Below are positions 24,433 through 34,200 of a DNA stretch of 64,000 nt, one piece after another. Origin of the DNA: Tetraselmis striata. Its lineage: Eukaryota > Chlorophyta > Chlorodendrophyceae > Chlorodendrales > Chlorodendraceae. Within the stretch, counting starts at the first letter, position 1, and the number at the start of each line of letters is the position of its first letter. The position numbers and the translations under genes are program-made. The stretch is from positions 1 to 64,000 of the forward strand of contig VCJN01001884.1 in assembly GCA_006384855.1 (NCBI GenBank), read 5' to 3'. A model generated the notes under the pieces. It was not told the origin of the DNA. It saw only the letters and a list, made by a program, of their open reading frames with translations, and ran no database searches.

Positions 24433-25916
24433 CCTCTGTCTTCAGGACTGCGGAGGAGCAGGGCGGTTCCCGACGGTGCGGGGATGCTGTCGAGAAGGCT
24501 GCAAAGGACCACAAGGGGAGAGAGCCAGCCGAACAAAAGCGCGGCAGCACGAGTAGGAAGCGTCGTCGGGTCGATGTAGTCGTTGATTACTGCAGAATTG
24601 CGGGTCCACCCGCCCAAGCGGCGGATTTTATCAAGGGGCACACCTGCTGCATCTGCGCCAGACGCCGCGCCCTTCTGTAAGGAATGCGAGGTCCACACAA
24701 ATCCTTCGGGGGGGAGGGGGGGGTATGCGGGCGACGGCCCGCGTGAGCCAGTCGCCGAGGTGGAGGCGTTCCATGTGAGGGGCGGTGTAGTCATGTCGCC
24801 ATGGCGCGCCCATAATCGGTCCGGTTGCTTGGGGGAGGGGGCTGCCCGGACCGCTGCGTCGCGGTAAGCGATGAAGCGGCGGAGAAGGGCTGTCCACGCG
24901 GGGAAGGCGGTGGCAGGGATTTGGAGTAGGGGCTTGAAACCGTCTCGACGCTTGCGATGTCCCCCCTTCGCGCGGTTGACGTAGAGGGCGATGTTATAGG
25001 TGTCCATGGCCATGTCTCGGAGTCGACAGAAAACGCTAGTAAGACTCGCCTCGGGAGTAAAACATAAATGTTGAGCATACCGCGGCGCCCTCGCGGAGGA
25101 CGATGCCGTAGCCGGGGGTGGTCATGGGAAGATCAGCAAGGTCGTCAAGGATGTAAAGACGTCACATGGAAGGGGGGCGCGCCGCAGCTCCTCGCTAGTC
25201 TCGAGTTGACGGATTTGAAGTGCCCGCTTCATGTCGCTGATGGCTGGGCCGGTGGCAGGGGCGTCATCTCGACCGGTGTGACGCAACAAGGTGTTGATGG
25301 CTGAGAGGTAGGGTTGCAGAGAGCCGGCACCGATGGTGCCGCGCTCCACGATCCAGGCGAGGTAGCGGACGCATGTAGCCTCGGTGCAGTCGTCCCGGGG
25401 GGAGATGCCTTCGTCGTCGATTCAAAACTCAGCGAAGAGACGAACCTTGCCTTTTTAGTTGGAGTAGGTGCTGGCCGTGAGCGAGGTAGTCAGCAGATCG
25501 AGCACCTTGGCACCCCAACCGTCTGTGCCATAGAGAGTGTCGATGCTACCTCGCATGAGCTCGCTCTAGGGAGCCTTTGCTGCGGCGTTGGCGATGAAGT
25601 AGGTAAGTGTCTTCGTGGTGCGGTGGGCACGCCGGAACGCGCCGTATCCCGCGGCCGGGTATGGGGGTGGCGCTCGCCGGTTGGTGTTGGCCGAATTAGG
25701 GGCGACACGAAGCTGATGCCATGACGGCAGGGTATTGTAGCGGCTGACGTCGTAGCGAGCGTCGCGTAAGTACCGGGCTTGTCTAGCTGCTTGTGAGAGG
25801 CCGCCGCGCTGACGGCGGTTGAAGAGGATTAGCGTGGAAGGTCGGGGAGGCCGCGCCAGAAAGAGGGAGTCGGTGTAGACTCGTGATGCAGATGTTGAAG
25901 GACATAGTAGCGCCAC
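24426..25916 (-). pseudogene. Tyrosine recombinase, frameshifted
   Basis: The N-terminal core-binding part is spread over two frames (25916-25566 and about 25480-25122): CVRYLAW precedes GAGSLQPYLSAINTLLRHTG and ISDMKRALQIRQ. The catalytic part, in another frame (25013-24426), has SHSLQKGAASGADAAGVPLD, RLGGWTRNSAVINDYIDPT with the nucleophile tyrosine, and the G-W box. The usual H-x-x-R of box II reads H-S-L-Q, so one catalytic arginine is a glutamine (codon CAG). At least two frame changes plus this substitution indicate loss of activity. In DIRS elements the enzyme integrates circular cDNA. Confidence 0.75.
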
Positions 25917-26586
25917 AGGGGTTGATCTTGGCAGGGGTAACGGGAGGATGACGGCTCGCGTAGGGGGGTCAGTGGTGAGAGAGTCCCGCTCATGCCGACG
26001 ACTCTAGTGCAGCGTTACCTAGAAGGCGCGCCCGGAGGCAAAATTGTACTGTTGGCGGCGGGTACTGGTACGTAGCGTGCAAGGTCCGTAACTGGTATGG
26101 GATATATGACGGCATGCTACAATCTGGCTACAATCTTGCTGGCTACAATGTCGGGGCGCGGTACAGGCAGATTGTTTTTTGCATGTTGCTATCACTATAG
26201 TAAAATTACGCTACAATTGACGGCGCCACGGCTGCGTGAGCGGCGGCGGGCAACCCTGCGCCCGTCCAGCCGGGGCGCAGTCAGTCGCACGCGGTTGTCA
26301 AGCAGTGGCTACGGCTAACATGCGGCGGGTACCAGTATCCCCGTATGTATGTAGTACCGGAGACGGCAAGGCGAAGCAAAATCATGTGCAGTCAGTGGGG
26401 CCGTTTTATTCTTCTTCTTCAGCCGCCGAGATTGTGCGCGAGCCCTGTCGCGACGACTAGTCGTATGTCAACGGGTGTAGCGTGCATATCTAATATAGTA
26501 GGGCACCAGTATACCGGTAGCGACTACTGGTAGCCTCGAGTAAGGATTGTTGCGTTAGGCATGCGGTAACTGCCCACCTAGCTAAA

Positions 26587-26822
26587 ACACGTTCCTTGTC
26601 AGGGTATTTGTTGCATACTTGTATGACAAAAGCGCATAGGCTTGACGAGAAAGTACGACGGCTAGCGAGGTGCTCGCCCGATAACTTGACTTTGGCTTAG
26701 TACTGAACGCCCGAGTGAAGTTCTCGGGCGAGCACCTCGCTAGCAGTCGTACTTTCTCGTCAAGCCTATGCGCTTTTGTCATACAAGTATGTAACAAATA
26801 CCCGGACATACAAGGAAAGTGT
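26587..26822. repeat. Foldback (hairpin) element, arms of about 100 bp
   Basis: The left arm from 26587 (TTGCATACTTGTATGACAAA, GCGCATAGGCTTGACGAGAA, AGTACGAC.GCTAGCGAGG) is the reverse complement of the right arm ending at 26822 with few mismatches. A loop of about 30 bp near 26691-26718 separates them. No coding capacity. Confidence 0.85.
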
Positions 26823-26853
26823 TTCAGCCATGTAGGCATTTACTGCCTGCCGA

Positions 26854-27071
26854 GGGCAACAATCTGCGGCACAGCGCAATAATCTAGGGCTCGCCGTCGC
26901 AAATATGATGTACCTAGGGGTGTGACTATCCACCAGTTTCTTGTCGCCAAGCCAATGCGCATGCATAATACTTCTGTATGCCGCATTATCCGGGTAGTGT
27001 AAGGCTTGCAGCCGTGTATGGATTTTAAACATGCCCAAGGCAACAATCTGTGGCGGGGCGCAGCAATCTAG
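26854..27071. repeat. Pair of 34-bp direct repeats
   Basis: GGGCAACAATCTGCGGC followed by GCGCAATAATCTAG at 26854-26887 recurs as AAGGCAACAATCTGTGGCGG then GGCGCAGCAATCTAG at 27037-27071, 183 bp apart. Directly beside the foldback element. Confidence 0.6.
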
Positions 27072-27579
27072 TCAGTTAAGGACGGTACAAAGCGGGCGGC
27101 TGCCGCCGCACCCGCCGCAAGGATCGCCAAGCCGGTGCGGTTTGCTATGACTATGGTACTGGGGTAGGAGCCATGCCTTCGGCCTGCGGAGTAGGCGTCC
27201 GCCCCCGCCGAGCGTCTGGGGGGGGGGGGGGGGGTCCTTCATCGTCCCTGAAATCCGGTGGTTTAACACCCCCCCCCCCCCCCCAGCGAAATTGCGCACT
27301 GAACGTCGTAGGTACGGCTCGGTCATCAGGGTGTCTAGTGGCCCGCACTTCACTCCGACGGCTAGCACGGCTAGCAAGGGTGACCGCTGACTGAGTGGCG
27401 TGCCGATAAGTGTGGGTGGGTGCCGAGGGGGAGGTGGTTGTAGCTCGTTACGGCAGCCGTCGTGCACAACTTCGTGCCTCATATTCCCGCACAATCGGCG
27501 GGGAAAATAGTATATTAAGGCAAAACAGTAAACCCTAATCGGGCAACGTGATTTGGCTCGAAAAACAGCAGCAAAACTA

Positions 27580-28424
27580 GGACCTCGCGGTACATTACAT
27601 TTTTGCTCGCGTTTTGGCCTTTTCTGTGTGTATCCAAGTGCTTGCGGAGGTACGCCAGACGGAACCGATGGCCGTCGTCGATGGCCTCCATGCTGTGAAC
27701 GATGGCCTCGAGCCGTTGCCCGAAGGCCGGGGCAATTCCCTAGCCGCCGCCAGCAGCTTACGCAGCTCGATGGTCGAACTAGTGATGAAAGCCCCGCGTA
27801 CCACACGGCGTGGTAGTATTCATCTGCTGCCGGCTCGAGGCGAGGGTTACCAAGCATGTACTCGAGCACACGGTTGAGGGCGACGGGGAAGAGCCCGGGG
27901 CGTCGCAGACTGTCGGGAGGCCTCCCGTTCTCGAAGCATGGTAGAGTTGTAGCGAGGGCGAGTTTCCAATTAAGGTAGTGTGTTTCGTTCGAAGGGGCGA
28001 AGGGCGCAAGAACGCTTTGGTCCATACCACTTGCGCGGGACTCATTCCCGCCCGGAATGGCGTCCTCTTCACCGGTAGCTGCCGGCGGCATATGAGTCTC
28101 TTGATGAGTGGTGAAGAACATGGAGAGCTGCTCATGGATGAGTTGCTTCAATCGTGTATCTTCCGCCTGACGACGCGCCGCCTCGATGGGTCGCGGCCAA
28201 TTGTTGTCGTTCCGACGCCCTCGACAGCTTCCGCCTTGCCGACGTCGACCATCTTGGGGGCGGTAGATGAGCCGCGGCACGTCATTGCAAAGGGGGTCGT
28301 CGGGGAGAGAGCCGCGTGGAGAAGAAAGAAAAGAAGAGCCTCGGCTTGAGCTGGTCATGTGGTAGCAGCGCGAGCGGAGGGTGGAAGGTTTAGTACCGTT
28401 TCCGAAGGCCGGAGCACTCTTCAC
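27580..28424 (-). pseudogene. Gag-like ORF of the DIRS-like element
   Basis: Begins in the frame starting at 28424 with a basic Ser/Arg/Pro-rich N-terminus. It then has a helical charged segment (ARRQAEDTRLKQLIHEQL), NETHYLNWKLALATTLPC and EYYHAVW, and continues in a second frame with SSTIELRKLLAAARELP and LRKHLDTHRK. Position upstream of the recombinase and absence of catalytic motifs suggest Gag. The open frame runs on to 27072 but that part reads across homopolymers and is not protein-like. Confidence 0.5.
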
Positions 28425-28445
28425 GGTACGAAACCGCGAGTTAGT

Positions 28446-28611
28446 GTTGCGCGGGCAGGAGGTCAGAACAAAACTACGAGAGTGGTTCCAATCTAGCGGA
28501 CGATTATGGTTTTATAAGTTTTGATGGGTATACGGGGTGACCGCCGTTCTCGCCGTAGTGCGCGGCACGCAAAGTGCCGTACATCGGCTCTCAGCACTAA
28601 AGCACTACCGG
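28446..28611 (-). repeat. A1 repeat, distal half
   Basis: Direct copy of 24117-24275 (GGTCAGAACAAAACTACGAG, TCTAGCGGACGATTATGG, GGTGACCGCCGTTCTCGCC). Terminates at the junction with the non-LTR fragment. Confidence 0.8.
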
Positions 28612-30433
28612 TGTGAATTACAAAAAGGGCAGCTCCCCAGAATTAGAAAATCAACACAGCAAGCCGCCTAAAAGCGGCCCGCATCCCGCATAAGGCGGGA
28701 TGGATGAGTGATGCGCACACGGTTCAGAGTCCGGGCCACGCGAGCACGTGTGTGTGTGGGTGATCCTCGGACGTGCTGTGCAGCTTCAGCAACGGGATGG
28801 CAGACGAATCTGCGCCGTCTGATGAGGCAGCGAGCGCGCTCTCGAGCGGCCACCAAGCTCAGGACCCCGAGGAAATCTCTTGCGAGCAAGGCCTCTTGGT
28901 GAGCCCGGGTGATGCACCGAGTGCCCCGCGATGAGAGGGCACCCCGATCCGCAGCCAAGCATGCGATACCACGCACTGTGCGGTGCACCCCCTTGCTCAC
29001 CTCACCCACTGTGCCAAAGTCCATGCCCGGGTACTCCGACATATCCAGGATGTATCGAAGAGGACCCTTCTGTCCGGGCTCTGTGTTGTGCCACGCCGCA
29101 TCCCGCGCAGCCAACCCCCGTTGTATGTCGCCCAACAGGGAGCGCTCAAACCGGTCCACCGCCATGGCCCGGGGCACTGAAGTGTACTTGACCCCGTACC
29201 GCATAGTCTTGAACTCCAGCAGCGTGGACTTCAAGCTCCGGGGATCATAGATCCCGGTCACGACGTTGGACGCCGGAAGGGAGAGCTCTGCGTCCGGCAC
29301 TAGGTCCTTGAGTTCATCCCTGGGTACGGTGTTGCCGAGAGGCACTGCCTGCTGGAACAAGTCATCCACCTCCCGCCGTACCGCGATACCTAGGTCGTGA
29401 ACACAGTGATCGCGGAAGGCATCTGCGATAGCGTCGTGTTGTACACGCCACTGAGCGTCTCCAGGCGCCGGGAGGTTCATGAGCGCGTCGCCGTATAGAT
29501 CAACAATGACGGGGTTGTGCTCCGTCGAGGGCAGAATGATCTGGCACCCAACCACCGGGGCCAAGCACGGGCTAGGCAGAAAGAAGTACCCGGCAGCGAC
29601 CTCCCGCAGCTCATGCGGAGTCATGGCTGTCCGCGCGGTGGGGATGGCCATTGTCCACATGCCTGACGCCGCGTCGAGCTGGTTGAACAAGATCCGTTCC
29701 CTACATGCATGTGGCAGGGAGAGCGCACACCTCATTTTGAAGCCGAGAGTTGTTGGCCTGGTCTAGAAATGCCGTGAGCTCCTTTTGCGAGCCCGACGCA
29801 GCCTCCACTTTCCGCTCCATCTGGCGTGCATCTGCGTCGCCAAGATGGCCAACAGTAGCCGCTTGGAGGCGGCCCACCGCCTCGCGCATCTCCGCGGCGT
29901 AGCTGTCCGACCCATGAGCATCGTTGAGGAAGTGGTCATACTGGCGGGCGGAAGAATTTGCGTTGAAGCTGCCTCGGCCAAGTACGGACCCGAGCTGTGG
30001 GTCGAAGAAACCATGGGTGGGGGTGTTGGTGCCGGAGTTCCTAGTCAGGAACCTTGGGAGGATGGCATTCATGCAGCCGATGAAGGCGGCATCACGAACG
30101 GTAGCCATGCGGCGGATGCCAGCTCCCTTCAATCGAGTGGGGAGGTGAAGCATGTTGCGCGCCCTGGCCACTGCATCCTCGCTCAAGGTAGCCACCTCCG
30201 CTGCCATGGGGTCGGGGTCGTGCAAAAGCTCCGCCAAGAAATCGGCGACCACCGGATTGGTGTCGGTAGGTGCCGTACGTGGAGGGATCAAAAGAGACCC
30301 CTAGCACCCGTTCGACCGCCGCGAGGATGGTGGCATCCACCGCCTCCGCAAAGGCCTCCACCTCGGACGGAAGACAATTGCGGAGCCAATACCCCGCCTT
30401 GTTTAGCACTGCTGGTAGTAACTGCCAAAGCAC
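28612..30433 (-). pseudogene. C-terminal fragment of a non-LTR retrotransposon polyprotein inserted in the A1 repeat
   Basis: Minus-strand fragments in order: WLRNCLPSEVEAFAEAVDA (about 30380), then a frame change to MLHLPTRLKGAGIRRMATVR, DAAFIGCMNAILPRFL (about 30150-30040), then another to FNQLDAASGMWTMAIPTA. After that come VDLYGDALMNLP, a nuclease-like core SNVVTGIYDPRSLKST.LEFKTMRYG (an E-x-K pair; about 29265-29190) and VDRFERSLLGDIQRGL. These are the post-RT segments typical of algal and oomycete non-LTR elements. The RT domain is absent, so the insertion is 5'-truncated. The 28668-29735 reading frame alone is open for 355 codons. Confidence 0.7.
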
Positions 30434-30550
30434 CTACCTGTGCTGATGCACCAGTGTTTTTCCACCCGTGCTAAAGCACCAGTTGTCGCCACTGGCGTCG
30501 GCACCCCCATACCCTAAGGGCAGGGGGAAAGGAAACCCCAAGAACACAGC
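30420..30550 (-). repeat. A1 repeat, proximal half
   Basis: Direct copy of 24276-24400: CTGCCAAAGCAC, CCACCCGTGCTAAAGCACCAG split as CCCGTGCTAAAGCACC, then CATACCCTAAGGGCAGGGGG and GGAAACCCCAAGAACAC. Confidence 0.8.
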
Positions 30551-30555
30551 TCTAT

Positions 30556-31211
30556 TAAAAGAGAATATCGATGTTCACACATAAGGGTAACCGGACCCCA
30601 GGGTTGCGTCATAAACGTTAATTAAGGTAGTATCGCGAATTCAGTCGCTATACATGCCAATGATATCGTAAATTCAGAAAATCAGCTCATCCAAAGTGCT
30701 CGATTATGCGTACCTGCAAAAAGCGTCTATGATGCGCTTACCGGGTAGTTAACTATTTAAAATTATATATCGATGTGCGGATTCAAGCTGCGCGAAATCT
30801 ACCCGAAATAAAGATTGATGCTTGCGACTATACTATACCGGTACCGTACCAGTGAGGATTAATTAAGGAAAAAACTATCCTGAGCTGTACTCAGAGCATC
30901 GCCCGAGAAATCGTTCGGCCGTTGCGCTGGGAGCGCCGCTATCGATGACTGTAATCCTTACAGCCTGAGGCGTCCACCCCCCGGGTTTGCCGCTGCTGTC
31001 CCAGCGCTAGGGATTACTTCCTCCACTGCCGCAGCGCCGAGCACAACTCCCGGCCGGTCGGCACAGTTGAAATCAACGCCACGCAAACCGCGACGAGCAA
31101 CCCCGCAACGAAGCTGAAAGACCCCCCCTCTCCCCTGTCCACCGCATCCCCCACCCCACATTAAGGTGCACCGGTGTGTGTCAGGTTGCCGTCGCCTGGA
31201 AACCCGCTACT
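30556..31211. other. Spacer upstream of the SCYL2-like gene
   Basis: AT-rich from 30556 to about 30950 with no ORF of note, then GC-rich up to the start codon at 31212, presumably the promoter and 5' UTR. No repeat copy recognised. Confidence 0.4.
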
Positions 31212-34200
31212 ATGAGCTTCGGCTTCAAAGAGCTGCGCAAGCAGCTTAAGGATGCCGCCAAGGCTGTGACCGGCTCCGACGCGTACAAACAGGCGGCGGA
31301 CGTGGCGGGCGTCGTGGCGCGCGGTGCGGGTGACGCGGTGCACCAGGCCGCCGTCTCCGCGCGCGACTCGCTCGCTGCGGCCGCAGGCATGAAGACGCTG
31401 CAGAACTACGAGATCGACAAGGTGCAGGTTGCCAGCGCGGGACCCGGCCTCGGATGGAAGATCTTCCCCGCGACCTCCCGGCGCGCGCCAGGTCTGCCCC
31501 CTCTCCCCCCCCCCCCCCCCCTCCCCTCCGCTCCTCTCCCCCCCCCTCACCCGCCCTCACATTCGCCATGAACTTTTCCGGACAGCGCACACAGGCGCTC
31601 TGCTGCCGGTCATCTAACCAGCTGGCGAGGAGCACGCTCTCAGATGACGGGACGCAATTATTCCGAGACACAATAAACTCTTTTCCACGATCCACTACTT
31701 TTTTTGCTTAAAACTTTTTACAGCGCAATCGAGATTAATGAAACTCTCATTCGCGGCTTTTTTTAACAAACTAAGATACAAATCATGGCATTCCGGGGGA
31801 TGATTGCCGCCGCTTACTGCATCTGCTTTGTGCCTGTGCACGGCGACAGTGATCCCAGGGCAGACAAACCGGGTGAGCGTGTGGATCCTGGACAAGCGCA
31901 GCATCGTGGGTGAACACAAGGAGAAAGGGTACCCCCCACCTCCCCCCCCCCCCCCCCCCCCCGCGCGCGTCCACCCTCCCCGCACGCACACACGCCCTCT
32001 CTTCCACCCCAAACCATATAGCCTCACCAGCCAAGGTGCCACACTTTTACGAGCAGCTCAGCAAGCCACGCACCGCCGCACCGCCCACAGGAAGACTCGC
32101 GGGCTGGAGCTGTATGTGGAGCTGGTCAAGAGGGACATCGCCAACCTGTCCAAGGTGCGGCGGCCACTGCGGCGGTCGCAGACCGGGCCGGTCGATCAGC
32201 CGCCTGGCTGCGGGGCGGCATGGATACCAGGCTGTCTGCCTGGCTGCCTGAGTACATGCCAGTTGCAACGTGTTGCTCAGCTGGGCTGAGCACACAGACA
32301 CAGTACGCAAGCTAAGTGGGAGCATGGTGCATGGGCTAAGGGCAGAAGATACTGTCGAGTGGGGGCTGGGGGCAATCATTGTCCACGGCCCAGCCCAGCT
32401 GCCCCCCCTTCCCCCCCCCTCCTTCCTCCTATGCCCGCAGGTGAAGCACCCGTGCTTCCTGCAGATCATCGAGCCGCTGGAGGAGACGCGCAACCAGCTG
32501 GTGCTGGTGACGGAGCCGATCCTTGGGTCGGTGCACAATGTGCTGTCTGCTTTCACGGACCTGCCGGAGGCGGTGCCGGAGAAGTACAAGATTGGCAAGC
32601 TGGGCGAGCAGGAGGTGCGGCCACGCGGCCAGCGCTGCAGGCGTGTGTGTGTGTGTGTTGGGGGGGGGGGGGGGGGGGGCTCTTGCGTCGTGGATGCCAC
32701 CTGCGGGTGGATGCCAAACCCCTCGGTGGCACAGCGCTGCTTACATTATGGAGCCAGGTCGCTGCCCATGCTGTTGCTGAGTGCACACAAACCCAAGCAA
32801 ACAGCTCAAGCAGCCTTTTATGACCATCAGCAGAGGGGAAACCGGCTGTCCCCGGGCACACACACACCCACGCACACACACACACAAGCAGCTCTCTTCC
32901 GGCGCTTTTGAGCACCAGAGGCCCGGCACCGAGCCGCTTGGGGGAGCCAACCGTGCGCTGGGAACTGAGCCCCTGCCTCCCCCCTAACCCAACTCCCTCC
33001 CGCCCTGCCTGCCTGCCTACCCTGGACCTCTGGGTGCCCGGCAGATCAAGTTTGGCATGCTGCAACTGTCGGAGGGGCTGGCCTTCCTCGGGAACGAAGC
33101 CGGCATGGTGCACCGCGGCATCAGCCTGGAGACTGTCCTCGTGTCCTTCAACGGCTCCTTCAAAATCTCCGGTAACCCCCCCCCCCCCCCCCCCCCCCCC
33201 TGGGCGCGCCCTCACCCCCTCTGGGGTCCATGCTGTTGCTCTGTTCGACTCTATGGGTACTTTCAGCCCCAACGGGTTGCCAGATCTGCGCCCACGGATG
33301 CGCTGTCAGCAGCGAGCGTGATGGAGATGCCATCAAAAGTGCTGAAACACATCGCACCGACATGCATTCCATGCATCCAAGCCGTGGTGCAAGTCAATGC
33401 ATTTGCTGGACCTGTTTTTCTCCATATTCATGCATGATGGGCTCTTTGATCCCGGGCAGTGTACCACTGCCGCCGAGCTGGCTGGTACGTACGTATCTGC
33501 CACCGTACATCAAACGCACACGTCTGAGCCATGGTGGGGGATAGAGTGTGGCGGTAGCAGCACCGTGCCCCGACAAGAGCCAGGCCAGGAACGCCTCTGC
33601 GCTTGGCGCATTTAAAAGCAGAGCGCGGCGGTGAAAAGGCGTGGCTCACACGCGCAGAGGAGCTGGCAGGGTTCAGCTTGGCGGTGGGCCCCGGTTTGAT
33701 GGCGCCGTGCTTGCCGCAGGCATGGGCTGGGCGCTGTCGCTGCGCGACTTTGACGCTGCCTCCGCTCCGTGGAAGTTTGACTTTGCGGACGGCGGGCTGC
33801 TGTGGTGGGAGAAGGTGCAGCGGGTGCGGGCCCGCGCTTCCCTTTCTGCGTCACGGCCTGTAAGCAGCTGGCACCGGGGCGATATGCTGAGGGGCCCGGT
33901 GCCGCACTCCCTGCGTCTCTCGCGCCCGCTATCACGTGCCGAGCCGGGAATGCTTTGGGCGCACCACTGAGCGCACTAGCTTGCCTGCAGCCGCCGCTGG
34001 GCGCGCTGGCCCCGGAGCTCGTCAAGGCGGACGGGCGGCACCTCAATGAGGTGGCCAAGCTCGCGGACGCGCCCACCCCCGCGGCGGACGTGTTCAGCCT
34101 GGCGGCCCTCATGTACCACCTGATCGCCGGGCAGCCGCTGCTGATGGTGGAGGACGACACGGAGACGTACTGGCACAAGGTGCGTGCCGTCAGAACAGCT

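Larger units (their letters stand above)
24001..30555 (-). mobile_element. Degenerate tyrosine-recombinase (PAT/DIRS-like) retroelement
   Basis: Sense is the minus strand. Read 5' to 3' the parts are: A1 repeat (30550-30420 plus 28611-28446, split by an insertion), a gag-like ORF (28424 to about 27580), a non-coding stretch, tyrosine recombinase (about 25916-24426), B1 (24432-24401), A2 (24400-24117) and B2 (24033-24001). A1-ORFs-B1-A2-B2 is the split-direct-repeat order known from PAT, kangaroo and TOC3 elements. No reverse transcriptase/RNase H was recognised between gag and recombinase, where a 236-bp foldback sits instead. Frame breaks in both ORFs show it is inactive. A deletion derivative or a non-autonomous lineage are both possible. 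Confidence 0.65.

Noticed and set aside
24001-24435. CRISPR-like spaced repeats
   Set aside because: Only two copies of each block with unequal spacing, and the context is a eukaryotic mobile element.
27072-27580. C-terminal continuation of the gag-like frame
   Set aside because: Reads through poly-G/poly-C runs into poly-Pro/Gly; better blocks are found in another frame before 27580.
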